A stretch of DNA of 64,000 bases. It comes from an uncultured Cycloclasticus sp. (lineage in GTDB: Bacteria; Pseudomonadota; Gammaproteobacteria; Methylococcales; Cycloclasticaceae). Under the pieces are notes generated by a model that was not told the DNA's origin, did not search any database, and saw nothing but the letters and a program-made list of their open reading frames with translations. Each line of letters starts with the position of its first letter. Positions within the stretch are counted from its first letter, which is position 1. Of the stretch, positions 32,901 to 47,900 are shown piece after piece. Location: NCBI GenBank assembly GCA_913060865.1, contig CAJXTU010000009.1:32424-96423 (forward strand), in the 5' to 3' direction. Made by a program: the position numbers and the translations under genes.

Positions 32901-35900
32901 CAACATGACCCAAAAAAAAGCACCGTTTCGCTTTGAATAACAATCCTCAAAGAGATAGAAAGGTTGAGCGAGTTATATTGATTGAGGGATCGATTAACTT
33001 TGTTGTTCTAGTAGCAAAATTAGTTGTCGGTTTATCCACGGGCTCACTCGCAATTATTGGTGACGCAGTACACTCTTTGACAGATGTGGTGAATAATATA
33101 GTAGCGTGGATTGTTACTAGAATATCAAGTTCGCCTCCAGACCGTAAACACCCTTACGGACATCGTAAGTTCGAAACCTTAGCTGTATTCTTTCTCGCAT
33201 CATTATTAGTTGTGCTTGCATTTGAACTCGCTATGCACGCAATTAATAAAGATGACACTGACATTGAAAACTCCGTTTGGGGGCTAGGAGTCATGCTGGT
33301 TGTGTTAATCATAAACATAGGATTGGCAACTTGGCAGCGTAAATGGGCACGTAAATTAAAATCCGATATATTACTTGCAGACGCGACACATACGTTTTCA
33401 GATGTTTTGACAACCGTTACCGTTATTGTTGGGTGGCAATTATCCGCTATGGGGTATCTTTGGCTAGATCGAATTTGTGCTTTTGGCGTTTCACTTCTTG
33501 TGTTTTATTTGGCTTATAGTTTATTTAAAAGAGCTTTCCCCGTTCTCGTCGACCAATTTGCTTTAGACCCGGAGTTGTTAGCTAATTCGATACTAGAGGT
33601 GCAAGGCGTTCTTAAAGTTAATAGAGTCCGGTCTCGTTGGATTGGAAGTGAAAAATCGATTGATTTGGTAATTTCAGTTGACCCAGAGCTATCAACAGCA
33701 GATTCACACAATATTGCTACAAATGTAGAATCGCATGTAGAGGAAAAATATGGTGTATCTGATATTTCAATTCACGTTGAGCCCTTACAAAAAAAACGCC
33801 TAACATGACACTCCACTTGAGCGCTAAAGCCGCTTTTCACAAGCTACACTCTGCTTTTGACGTCAACTGATTTTAGTTGTTTAGAAATCATGTCGTCAGC
33901 CAGCTTAATTTATCATCAGGACACAATAACTTAACCAAATGGCTAGTTTTAATATTGCCGATATTGCAGTGTTTGCTACCATCGGAAATCGTGTCAGTGG
34001 CATTATTCGTTATTCAATTTATCGTGCATTATTTGGTTTTAAGAGAAGCTATTCATTTATTGCTGTTCTAAGGCGACATTTTAATCAACCCTGTTAGCTC
34101 TATAATTAACCGGGGAAATATCGATTGTGTGATTTTAAACAATCAGCGTAAACTGATCAGCAACGGCTCATTTCTAATCGTCTCTAGTTGAGAATAATAT
34201 GATCACTTTTTGGCTAACCCTAGACTGGTTGATCCAACTACTGCTAGTCATTTTATCCGTTTCAACGGCATTACATGCGCTGATGAATAAAAATGACCCT
34301 AGGTCATCACTACTTTGGATTATTACCTGTTTTGCAGTTCCATTTGCAGGCCCTATTCTTTACCTTGTTTTAGGCATTAACCGTGCTCACGATAAAGTTT
34401 TGTCCTTAGGTGCTGTTGCAGATACCTCGCTCAGCACTATTCCCAAAACCATTGCGCCTCTTCATGAAAAAGATAGCCATTTATCATCTCATCAGCGACT
34501 GAGTTTGGCCGTCACCGGTTTACCATCAACTGAAGGCAACCAAATTCAAATACTAAGTGATGGTGAAAACGCTTACCCAGCGATGTTAAATAGTATTAAT
34601 GAGGCTAGTCAGTGGATTTATTTATCCATGTATATTTTTGAGTATAAAGGTATTGGTGAACAGTTTATCGATGCACTGGCAAATGCTGTTGAACGTGGTG
34701 TCGATGTTCGCGTGTTACTTGATGGTATAGGTTCATGGTACAGCCTAGGCCAAACTAAAAAGATCCTAACCGCTCGTGGTGTCAGGACACTCACATTTTT
34801 ACCCATCGGGAAAATGTTACCGCGTTTGACGCTTAACTTGCGTAACCACCGCAAAATTTTACTCTGTGATGGGCAGCATGCTTTTACTGGTGGAATGAAT
34901 ATTCGCCAATGTCATTTAGTACAAACTAGTCAGCCCAACAGAGCAACAAAAGATTATATGTTCAGCTTAAAAGGCCCTATTGCAAAACAAATGGGTAAGG
35001 CTTTTGAGGATGATTGGTTTTATGCCTGTGGTGAAAGATTGCCAATAAAACAGTACGACCTGAACCCACATGGAACATCATCGTGCCGCGTTATTAGTGA
35101 CGGCCCGGGGGTTAACTTAAACGTATTAACTAAAGTGATGATTAGTGCTATTAACAGTGCCCAATTGAGTATCACACTTGTTACCCCCTATTTTTTACCT
35201 CCTAATGAACTGATTATTGCTCTACAGTCTGCTGCACTACGAGGTGTAGAGGTTTCAGTATTACTACCTGCTCATAATAACCAACCTTCTATACACTGGG
35301 CGATGCGAAATAACATGAGGCATTTTTTAGCTTATGGCGTGAAGATCTATTATCAACCTCGCCCTTTTGTACATTCAAAACTGTTACTTATTGATAATAA
35401 TTATTGCCAAATTGGATCAGCTAATATCGACTCACGCAGTTTACGATTAAATTTTGAACTTAATGTCGAAATATTTGATGCTGATTTTGGTCAATCAATG
35501 GCTAAAATTATAAGCGACGATAAACAACAAGCCGTTGAGGTCACACAACAAGAACTCAACAAACGTCCTTTTGTAATACGAACCTGGGATGCCTTTTGGT
35601 GGTTATTTACCCCTTATTTATAAAGTTATAACTCATCTGCTCAACAACAAAACATTGTTACATTGACATACAATGGCTAAAATCGAGCACCACGACCCTT
35701 AGATTTCTGTGCTTCATAAAAACCATTAAATTAACCATTAGGGTGCTATAAGTTGCGTTGATATTTTTCGCCCCTACCATGAACTTGTATGTGTACTGGG
35801 AAGGTTGAGTAGACATTAATCTAGCCCAACCAACATACAATCAGACAAACTGTTTATTGAAATAAGGTGTAAGCCTTACTCATAAAAAGGACATACATTG

Positions 35901-38900
35901 AAAGCTTATCCTATTGGTTTTAACCCCAGCTATTCAGAAGCCAACCCAACACTAGAAGACGTAAACAAACTATGCGGTTACGGCTTTTTAGAATTTGGTG
36001 CGCCTTGGTGTGAGCATTGTGTAGCAGCTGCCACTCCAATTGAACACGTATTAACCCCTCTTCAACTACCCCACATTAAAGCGTATGACGGTAAAGGCTT
36101 ACCCCTAGGCCGTGCGTTTAAAATAAAGCTTTGGCCTACGCTGGTTCTATTAAAGGACGGTGTAGAATTAGCGCGCGTAGTTCGCCCTACCTCTATCAGC
36201 GATATTAAACCCCTTATTGATTTGATACCGTCTTAAATTTTACTGATTTAATCAAAGAAACTGTTCTTCTTTGCTCCATTAATACCTTAAAATCATGCCA
36301 ATAAACGACTAGAGGTTTCTAATCTAGTTCCTTGTTAAACAATACTTTTTTTGAGTTATATCGAAATTAATAATAACAACAAACTCCTCTTCGTCCACTT
36401 CACAATCGCGCGATAAATTATTTTCCTTACAATTAATGCTGAAAAGCGACATTAATATACCCACCATCGGGTTTGCTAATTCCCCAATGGACTCGAACGA
36501 TTTGATTGAAATGGTAGGTGGCGCGCCACTTATTGTTAAATTACTAGAAGGTACGCAGGGAAAAGGTGTTGTTTTAGCTGAAACAAAAAAAGCAGCTGAA
36601 AGTGTCATTAACGCATTCAAATCGTTAAGAGCTAATTTACTGGTTCAAAAATTCATCAAAGAAGCTGATGGCAAAGTGGTTGTTTCCATTGAACGGCAAG
36701 CTGCACCCGGTGAGTTTAGAGCCAATATTCACTTGGGCGGCACAGCCTCTATCGTAAAAATTACGCCGGAAGAACGGGCATTAGCGGTTAAGTCTGCAAA
36801 GGTACTGGGTTTGCAAGTAGCCGGTGTTGGTATTGTTCGATCTAAATCGGGCCACTACTTTTAGAAGTAAATTCGTCACCTGGTTTGGAAGGTATTGAAA
36901 CCGCGACAGGTAAAGACATTGCCGGAATGATTATTGCCGCGATTGAAAAGAAACTGCGCTGGAAGAAAAAACTGCCTCAAGCCATTTAATCAATCGCGTT
37001 TTAACGACGTAGGGTAGCTTCCTACTCGACGTCTATTTCGTTTTGTCGTTCGTCCGCACTTTGCTGTAATACATTTTCTATATTACGCGTTTTATCCAGT
37101 GCATTAAGCTGGCTATCAAACAGCGTTGTTTCAACTTCTTTGGTTGCACTACCATCATCGGTACAGCCCATTAAGCTAACCATAGCGATGGCCATTAACA
37201 TTAAAAAATATTTCATACACAAACTCCCCCATTGAATGATTAAACTGTATTAAAAGGCCGCACTCACGCCCACCACAAAAACAGTTTCACTATCGTCTTC
37301 GCCCTCTTCCTCCGCATAATCGGCTGATTCGCCGTAAACCTTTGTCCAATTAACCCCTATATAGGGCACAAATTTAGGATGCTTTTCGTAGCTGAGTAAC
37401 AAACTGGCTTCTATTTCAGACAAGCCTGAGCCCATTTCCATCACTTCGTCATTTTGCCCAGACACATAAACTTCTATTTCAGGTGTGAGTGTCCAATAGT
37501 CGGTTAACGCTATTTCATGTTCGGCTTCAATTCTTAATGCAGTGCGTCCGCTTTCACCCAAAAATACAGAGGCATCAACCTCTATAAAGCCAGGGGCCAA
37601 TCCATCAATAGCAAGCACGCCCCATGCACGACTTGGATCCGGTTTAAAGTCTTTTCTGATACCTGCGTACATGTCCCAATAGGTTGATATCGGTACACTA
37701 TATAAAACCTGTATTTCTGACTCGTCTGTTAAACCATGTTCGCGTTCAATTTCAGCTTTTACAATAAATTCATATGCGTCTCTACCAATACTGGCTTCAC
37801 CTTCAAAATACAAGCCATCATCACTGCCAGGGTCGCGGATCTCTAGACGGTCAATTTCTACACCAACGACAATAGGATCGTCTTTTGAACCCGCTTGTAC
37901 GATTGAGGTAAAGAGTGCAAAAACACTAAAACAAAGCATAAAGCGAATGAACACGCGCAGCCTCCTAACTGACTTGAATTGATCTAAACATACCGGGCAT
38001 ATGGTAAAGCAAATGACAATGATAAGCCCAATCACCCAGCGCATCGGCAGTAACCAAGTAACTGATTTTAGAACCCGGCTGTACGATGACGGTATGTTTA
38101 CGCGGCAGGTGTTTTGCATCACCTGTTTCCAGCTCACTCCACATCCCGTGCAAATGGATGGGGTGAGTCATCATGGTGTCGTTAACAAGTGTAAAACGAA
38201 CCCGCTCACCGAATTTTAATTTAATAGGTGACGCATCCGAGGCTCGCACCCCATTAATAGACCACATATAACGGTGCATATTACCCGTCAGGTGTAATTG
38301 TATTTCCCGTGAAGGTTCTCGTTGGTCTTTTGTTTCATATGCGTTGCGCAAATCTGAATATTTAAGTACCCGCCGTTGATAGCGGTGCTGATGATGACGT
38401 AAGCCAATACCAGGGTCGTCAACACCGTTCATTGGGGTTTCTGTGCGCATATCCACATGAAAGCCGTTTTCTTCATCTGCATGCACGATAGGCTGATCAC
38501 TACCCTGCCCGGCCTTTGCAAGTTTGCTGGTGCTGGTCATGGCCGCAGTGTCTGCCATCGTCATCATTCCATGTTGACGATGCTCCATACCTGCATGATC
38601 CGCTTGGCTCATGCCTATGTGTGCACCCATGCCCATATCTCGGTGAGCTAATATCGGTGGTGGATCCATTTTTGGTGCTTTCGCCAAGCGGTTTACATCG
38701 CTAGTTAACGTACCGTGCGTATAGCCGCTGCGGTCGATACTTTGTGCAAATATAGAATAAGCTTGATCGTTTTCTGGCTCTACGATGACATCGTAGGTTT
38801 CGGCTGTAGCGATCCGAAATTCGTCAACCGTGACGGGCCGTACCGTTTGGCCATCGGCTGATACCACGGTCATTTTTAAACCGGGAATACGTACATCAAA

Positions 38901-41900
38901 AATGCTCATCGCCGCGCCATTAATGAATCGCAATCGTACTTTTTCACCAGGTTTAAATAAACCAAGCCAACCTGTATCAGGCGTCATACCATTCATCAAA
39001 AAGGTATAAGTTCGGCCCGTAACATCGGCAATATCTCTATCGCTCATGCGCATTTTGTTCCACATAGCTCTGTCCTGCCATGTTTGCATAATGCCTTTCT
39101 TTTTAATATCTGACCAAAAATCAGCTACCGTGCGCTTATTTGTGGCGTAGTAATCTGCCTTTTTCTTTAGATTGGCGTAAATGGTTTCGGGTGCTGTATC
39201 AGACCAGTCAGACAACATCACTACGTAATCACGGTCGTAACGTAGCGCATCTGGTTCTTTGGGTAGTACAACGATCGCTCCGTACAACCCTGTCTGTTCT
39301 TGAAAGCCCGAATGGCTGTGGTACCAATAGGTGCCACTTTGTTGTACTTTAAAGCGGTAGGTGAATGTGCCGCCCGGCGGAATACCATCAAAACTCAAAC
39401 CCGGCACCCCATCCATTCCAGCAGGGAGAATAATGCCGTGCCAATGAATAGAGCTGGTTACACTCAAAGTATTGGTAACATTGATGATAATTTCTTGGCC
39501 TTCTTGCCAATACAACGTAGGGCCTGGTACCGACCCATTAACCGATGTTGCAAGGCTTTCTTTGCCTGTAAAGTTAACAGCCTGATAGCCAATTGTTAGA
39601 TCAAACTCATTCCCACGTATTTGTAAAATACGCGAATCACGAGATGCTGCATAGGTAAAAGGAGCGAATAGCCCTAGACCAGATAAGACAGTTGCCGACG
39701 CTACGCCCGTTACAAAACGGCGACGTGAACGATCTAAATTAGAATTTTTTTTCAACGTTATCTTTTAAAATGACACGTTAGCCTTTAACCTTCTGTACTA
39801 ATACGCGCGTAGATTTTCGAGCTACCATCCTTATTCAATAGCAAAACATCATAATCGTCATGACGATCACCCATCTCCATGCCTGGACTGCCAACAGGCA
39901 TTCCTGGTACTGCCAAACCGAGTACATTATCTGGTTTTTCAGCTAAAAAACGTTTCATCACATCTGCGGGAATATGTCCTTCAAACACGTAACCATCTTT
40001 TGATACGCCAGTGTGACAAGATTGATACTCAGCTGCCATGCCTAATTTATTTTTAATTTGGTTTAAGTCAGCTGGGTGATGCGTAGTTGCATCAAAGCCC
40101 TTCTGTTCAATATGGTTAATCCAACGACCACAACACTCACAAGTAGGGCTTTTATAAACATCGAGCTTAACTAATGCTGTTGAATCGACACTGGCAATCT
40201 TTTGTCGCTTTGTATTGTCTGGCTCTGAACAAGCAGTTAATCCGAAGATAAACATAATAATAAAAATTGGCCACGTTCTTTTAAGAGTGTTTTTCATTTC
40301 CTGCTCCAGCTTAAGATTGTTCAACTTACGTTGTAGTGAACACATTGTAAACAAATACTCAGCACATCGAAAAAATAACTAATCCCACCCCATACATTAT
40401 AATTTGCTAATAGATAAAGTTTATGATGAAATTCATGAAACTATAAAAAATTTCATACAATGGCTTACGATTGCAAAGAATGTTCATTATCAATTAGCTG
40501 CTTACCCAGCGTATTCGATAAGAATGATACTGATAAGTTAGATAAAATAGTTTCCTCTAGTAAGAGTCACCATCGCCAACAAAGCATTTATCACCAAGGT
40601 GATGCTTTCCAGTCCCTCTACGTTGTTAAGTCGGGCGCGGTTAAAACCTATATTACTAATTCAAAGGGCAGTGAAAATATTACAGGCTTTTACCTGCCCG
40701 GAGATATTTTTGGCTTAGAAAGTATTTCAACAAAACATTATTTGAATACCGCTAAAACGCTAACTGAGAGCTTGGTATGCAGAATTAATTATCAGGAAAT
40801 TGCTATTTTACGAAAAAACAGTCCTACTCTGTCTGATTGGGCGATTAATTTATTTAGTGAATCGTTAGCCTCTGGGCACGATTTCTTTACTTGTCTTTCC
40901 CAACATACAGCCGCTGCTCGCTTAGCTAGTTTTTTATTAGTTATTTCAAAACGTACTAGCCGTTCTGAGCAATATCAAAGAAAATTTCATCTACCGATGT
41001 CCCGACAAGACATTGCTGATTATTTGGGGTTAGCGAATGAAACAACAAGCCGGGCTTTTACAAAACTGGTTGAAAAGAAATGTATTCAGAAAATGAATAA
41101 AGAAATTGAGATTGTCGATTTAACGCTCTTGCAAGAGTGTTCTAACCTCAACCTAGATAATATTAAAGAGTTAAACTGAACTTAGATATACCGACTTACT
41201 AATTAACTAAGTCGGTATATCCTATAACCAAAATGAGCTTTTAGAAGAAGCAGTGAATGTTTTTATCAAGAACAACCCGCTGATCTAAGGTAATCACCCT
41301 TGAAGCGAGCTTCCATTGTCCTTCTTCCTTTCTTAACCTATCCATCCGAATACCATAGTGAGTTGCTTGATCCCTTTGCATACGGCTACGGAACAAAATG
41401 AATGCAGAACGCACCTCAACTTCACCGTCTACATCCGACCAGTGGGCGTCAATATTACTAATAATACGACGATTACGAACTCTAGGGTCCTCCGCCCAAA
41501 CAATGCCAGTATCAAGCCTTGCTACACGCATACTTAACATACCGAAGTTGTCATTATATAAATAAGTCGTTTGTGAATTACCTAGCACCTTTGTATCACG
41601 TCGATAGCGAACTTCTTGTGTTGGTAATTGATAAGTAATATCTTTTGTTAACATACCATCAAGCCAATCATGAAAACGCTCTTCATCGAGTGCTCTTGCT
41701 TCTTTAACTAAAAACCGTTCAACTTCAAAATGAGTAGACTGGTCGACGCTTTGTCCTGCTTGTTGATTACTTGTGCTCATTTTAGCCTCCTATTTTTTTT
41801 GCTCTAATTGAGCGGTCGTTGAAAGTTCACTCCAAGGCTTGCCTTCCATAAATTCAGCCCAACGACGATACATGCCTCTTTGAGGAGCTTCGTTAATCCA

Positions 41901-44900
41901 GCCCTTACTGACTAAACCTGGTAATTCAGGGTCAAGGTATTCATGGCCTTGCCCCATACCAATGTAAAGTGTACCTTGGCGAGTTGAATAGCCTCTATTA
42001 GACTGCGTACACTGCTCCATATTCTCACCATCATCACTCTCAAGAATGCCCGCCGTACCAAAGGTCAACATATTATCGGCATGAATCATTTGCTTCAGCT
42101 CTTGAGGCATTTCTTTCTCAACTAATGTCCAAGTGAACACCTCTATACTATGCGGGCCTCGTGGCTGCCACATTTTGAAGGTATTGGTTCCGTATAAGAA
42201 TGAACAATTCGGGAAGATAGCCGCATCCCAGTGACCGCGATAGAATTTTTCACGGTGCTCATCCATTTTCTCTCTAATTAGCGGAGACCTTTCATCTAGC
42301 CACTTTTGGTAAGCGTCATAGACAGGTCCAGCATGTAAGGCAGCCGCGGCCTCCCAAATAATACCGAAGCCATGTCCTTCTGGCACTGTTACTTGCAGCC
42401 CTGATGTTTCAGCGTCATAGACCGCATTACCCTTTGCTGCTGCCAAGGGTCCTCCTGCAATTTCTAGAGCAGACGCATGTGCCCAGCCCACGTGATAACC
42501 ATCACCAATAAAGTTTTCTGTTGGGTTTTTCCAGTTGCAATCTAAAATAGATTTCATCGGAGGGCCAATCAGTTCACAGCCACCCGGTGCGTCCATAAAT
42601 GAATCCATATACCATGCCATTCCACCTAGGTAATCTTTCAGTGATGGCGCATCTTCATCAAACGTACCAAATACAAACCCTTTATAACTCTCTACCCTTA
42701 CCTTTTTAAGGTGCAAAGCATTCTTATCAATTTCATTATGGTATGCCTGTTCTTCTAGCGGTACGTCCACTAAACTTCCATCCATACCAAATACCCAACC
42801 ATGATATGGGCAGGTAAAGGCTTTTGCATTTCCTCCATCTGAAAAACATACTGCGTTACCCCTGTGTGTACAGGAGTTAACAAAGGCTTTAATGCTACCG
42901 TCTTTTTGACGTGCAACAACCACAGAGTCCTCACCCATCGTCGTCGCCTGATAATCACCTTCGTCGGGAATAATCGACTCGTGCGTCAGAAATAACCAAC
43001 AACGTGCAAAGATTTCTTCCATCTCTTTCTGGTAAATATCTTCATCCCAAAATATTGCACGATCCTGTATCGCGCCTTCTTGTTGGACTAATTTATTAAT
43101 TGGCTTCATATTAACTCCTCTTACATTTCAATTTTTGTTTACAGCATGTTAGTGATGGACTGTATATCCTCCATATTTAAATTAAACTGACATCAGTCAA
43201 TTTTTATTTTCTACTGCACTCCTATTGTTGATTTACTGATATAGATCATATTTATCTACCTCTCAATATTTCTAATTTGCCAGACAAGATAGAAACCCTT
43301 ATTCCAATAATATTTACCACTAATAAACGGCATAAAAAAAGGGCGCACTAAGCGCCCTTTTTTAACTACGACTCTGCCAACTAAGTTTTAAGCCGCTTCT
43401 TTACCTAGCGCTTTTGCTAAATCTTCAGATGCAACACCATTAGGCCTAATATCAAACGTCTCAACAAGGATATTAAGAAGATTTGGTGTTAAGAAACCGG
43501 GTAATGTTGGGCCCAAATGAATGCCTTTAATACCGAGTGATAACAAGCTCAGTAAAACGGCCACTGCTTTTTGTTCAAACCATGAAACCATATACGATAA
43601 AGGCAGATCATTAACGCCACAATCAAACTCTTTAGCCAGTGCTAACGCTATTTGAATGGCTGAGTAGGTATCATTACATTGACCTACATCCAGCAAACGG
43701 GGGATTCCGCCAATATCACCTAAATCTTGGTCGTTGAAACGGAATTTGCCACAGCCCAAGGTTAAAATAACGGTGTCATCTGGTGTTTGCTCAACAAGCT
43801 CTGTGTAGTAATTACGGCCTGGAGCCGCACCATCACAACCACCCACCACGAAGAAATGACTAATGTCGCCACTCTTAACCGCTTCAACCACTTTGTCTGC
43901 CACACTGAGTACTGTATGACGACCGAAACCAACCATCACTGTTTTTTCTTCTTCGTCTACCGTAAAACCTTCTGCTGCTTTTGCTGCTTCAATCGCTAAG
44001 CTGAAGTCACCGTGCTCTAGATGAGGAATACCAGGCCAACCCACAGGTCCAGCAGTAAAGATTCTATCTTTATAGGCATCTTGTGGTTCAATTAAACAGT
44101 TTGATGTCATGATGATCGCACCCGGAAAGGCTGCAAATTCAACATGTTGATTTTGCCATGCAGTACCATAATTACCCACTAAATGCGGATAAGCTTTTAG
44201 TTTAGGGTAAGCATGGGCAGGCAACATTTCGCCATGCGTGTAAATATTGATACCCATATCTTTCGTTTGCTCTAGCAAGTCATAAAGATCTTGCATGTCA
44301 TGCCCACTCACTAATATAGCTTTACCTTTGACTGCTGTGGTACGTGCAGCACCTGCTTCTTGAGCACCAAATTTACCGGTATTAGCAGCGTCCAGTAACT
44401 CCATCACTTTTAAGTTAATGGCGCCAACTTCTAAACAACCACCCAGTAGAAGCTGTGCATCGGTTGGTTCGTTAGCCAACAAATCTAAAGCTTTTTCAAT
44501 TCGCTCAAATACTTCTTCATCTTGATACCCTAAAACATGAGCATGGTAGCAATACGCCGCTACACCTTTAAGCCCATATAGCATCATTGCACGTAAACCA
44601 ACAATATCTTCGCCAACGGTGTCTAAATCTTTATTAATAGCCGCTTGTTCTACTTGTAATAACAAACCTGCTTTAACTGTTGAAGGCTCCCATACTGCTG
44701 GCCCTTCAGGTGTTTCAATGGGAACATTTTGTTCAACGGCTGCATGCTCATAGGCGGCTTTAAGACGATCGCGCACCACTTTTGCTTCACCAATTAATTC
44801 AACAAAACGATCTGCGTTGAAGTTAACATTTGTTAATGTTGTAAATAAGCCATAAAGAATAAATACATCAGCTTCGTTATCAGTGTGCCCTAGTTCACGT

Positions 44901-47900
44901 GCTAGCTTTGCGTATTGGGCGACCCCCTTGACGCTATAAGTCATTAGGTCTTGTAAGTCAGCTGTTGTTGCATCTTTACCGCATACGCCCTCGGCTGTTT
45001 GGCAGCCAATACCATTTTTCTTTGAATGTGTGGTTTGTTCGCATTGATAACAAAACATGTTAGTCTCCTTAGTCTTTTACATGAGAGCGAACTTTAAAAC
45101 GCTCGCCTCTCTTTGTAATTGACCTACATCAAGAAGAACCCACAACATGACCTCGTTACGCCAACACTTATTATTTGCAAGTTTAAATGATCAGCAGTTT
45201 TCTCAGGTTGAAGCCAGCTCAAGTAATAAAGAACTCACTGAAGGCAGTCACCTATTCCACCAACAACAAGCCGCTAATTATTTTTATTACCTACAAAGTG
45301 GGGATATCAAACTGTATCGCTTATCGCCTAATGGTGAAGAAAAAGTTATCGAGTTAATACAGGCAGGGCAAACATTTGCAGAAGCCGTTATGTTTATGCA
45401 AACCCAACATTACCCCGTTCATGCTCAAGCGATTACGGATTGTCAGCTTGTTCAAATAAAAATGGATAGTTTTCGCCAGCTGTTAGATCAGTCCCCTGAG
45501 ACGTGTATGAAAATACTCGCAAAAATGAGCCAGCGCCTACATGGTTCTATTCAAGAAATTGACCAGTTAACCCTGCAAAACGCCACCATGCGGGTTATTC
45601 AATTTATGCTTCAAGGTATTTCAAGTGATAGCCAACCCCCCTGCGAAATACAGTGGGCAGCACCTAAAGCCACCTTAGCATCTCGCTTGTCGGTTCGACC
45701 TGAGACGTTCTCTAGAATTCTAAAACAATTGAGTCACGAAGGTTTAATTCAAGTGCAAGGTAAAACGATTTCTATTCTAGATTTGGGTGCTTTACGTCAA
45801 TATCTCTAACGTTTAATCGCCCAAATTAAAAACAAGCTTCTATAGAATAAAGGTTTTTTACAGTTCCTTTTTTCCTCGAGCATAAAATTCATCCCTCGCC
45901 ATATCAACGAGTGCAAACAAATCCGCTTCTTGCCAGCCATTATTCATTGCCTTGTCCATATAACTTAATAAGACTTCTGCTAACGGCAATTGCAAACTAA
46001 CATCTTCTGCACTTTTTTGAACGGCCTGCAAATCTTTATGTCCAAGTTTTAAGGTTCCTCTTCCTTGGTCAAAACGTTCGTTTTCTGCCATCGGCAACAT
46101 AAAATCAATCACGTGCCGAGGTGCAACACAATCATCCAATACCTGCAAAACTGTTTTTGCCTCTAGGCCATGACGCTCTGCTAGGGCAATCGCTTCAGAC
46201 AAGCCTGTTATAGTCGAAACAAATGTCAATTGATGACATAGCTTTACCAGCTGACCATTCCCAGTGTCGCCCAAATAATGAATTTTGTTCGCAAAACTCT
46301 TCAATATTGGTAACACTTGCTCATACGCTGTTTCATCACCACCAATCATCATCGCTAGCGAACCTGCCTCAGCCCACGGTGTAGAACCGCTAACTGGCGC
46401 ATCAAGAAAGACCTTACCTTTTATTTTTGCAAGGGCAGCCAATTCTCGGCATTGCTTAATCGGCGTTGTACCCAAATCGACAATAATGCCTCCATCATCC
46501 ATACTATCCAACAAACCACCTTCTTCACAGATTATCTTTTCCATGATATCGGCATGAGAAACACTCAAAAAAACTAGGTTTTTACCTAGCCCTAACGGAA
46601 CATTATCGTCAAGCGCCGTCGCCCCTTTCTCAACCATCACATCTACTGCACTCGCTGATAAGTCGTGGACAACAACTGCATGCTCCGCTTGAATTATTCG
46701 TGAAACAATAGCCTGCCCCATTGCACCAAGCCCCACAAATCCTATTTCAAATTTTACCAATTTAATGACCTCTTTTTAGTCTGTTATAAGCTATAAATAA
46801 TACGGCGTTGGCAAATAGGTTTCTCTTTTGATATTCATTCACCGAAGCTACTTTCTACAACGGCATCACAAAGCGCAGCCAATACACCTCTCCTTCTGGT
46901 CGATTACGTGCACCGAACTCATATTGTGCCTTGGCTATTAACGCGATAGGGCCCCATTGATAGCGGATACCAGGACCAATTGCAAATACACGTGTTTGTG
47001 TGTCCTTTACTCGTTGACCACCCACTTCATCATCCTCAAGGTCATCCCAATAGTAACCCTGCAAACCAATATTCCATGCAGGTGTTGGCCGCCAAGACGC
47101 CGTGTAATCCATATGGAAGGCTTTACCCGATTTATGTTTGGTTTCTATACCCGTCCTAGGATCAATATAATCGTTATTACTGCCATTAATATCCAAGTTA
47201 AAAATACCCGTTACTTCCCATTTAGGCTTGACCCAGCTAAATAAAGCGGCGGGCTTTATAGTCCAATGATTATTACCTGTGTTTACTACCTTGTTTTTAT
47301 CGTAATCACCCGTTGGTAATAAAAAATCCACATACAAAACAGCGTGTACATCTCCCCATTTATAAAAGAGATTAACTGGCGCTATCAGAAAGTCTCCTAA
47401 GCCTTTCTCTTCATACCATTTTCCACCGACCTTTAAGCGCTTATCAACAGCCACTACACCAAAATCGGGCGCCCAACGGCCGCCAAAAATACGAATATCT
47501 TTTTCAGGCATCCATAAAAACCGAAAAACATTACCGGTAATTTGTGCCTCAAAATCATCTAATGGACCCGCTTGTATTTCTTTTCCACTCCCATCATTAA
47601 ATGAACTGGATTCATAACGAAAACTGTAATTAAGCCAATAGGTTCCTGGTGGTGGCGCCATACCTGACATAAAGTCATCGGCCCCTAATGGTGCTGAAGA
47701 AAACATCCCGCCTGATGGGCCAATAGGTGATGTATTGCCAGCCCAAGAAGTTCCTAGGAATAGAGTAAATATAAAAACACTAAAAATATTTTTCATCGCA
47801 CCTTCCCGTAAAAGTAAATCCGAACCCTTTTTATATAGCCATCATTACTTATTAATCAACGCTATTTGATAGGCTTTTCAACCTTAAAAAAAGCTACATA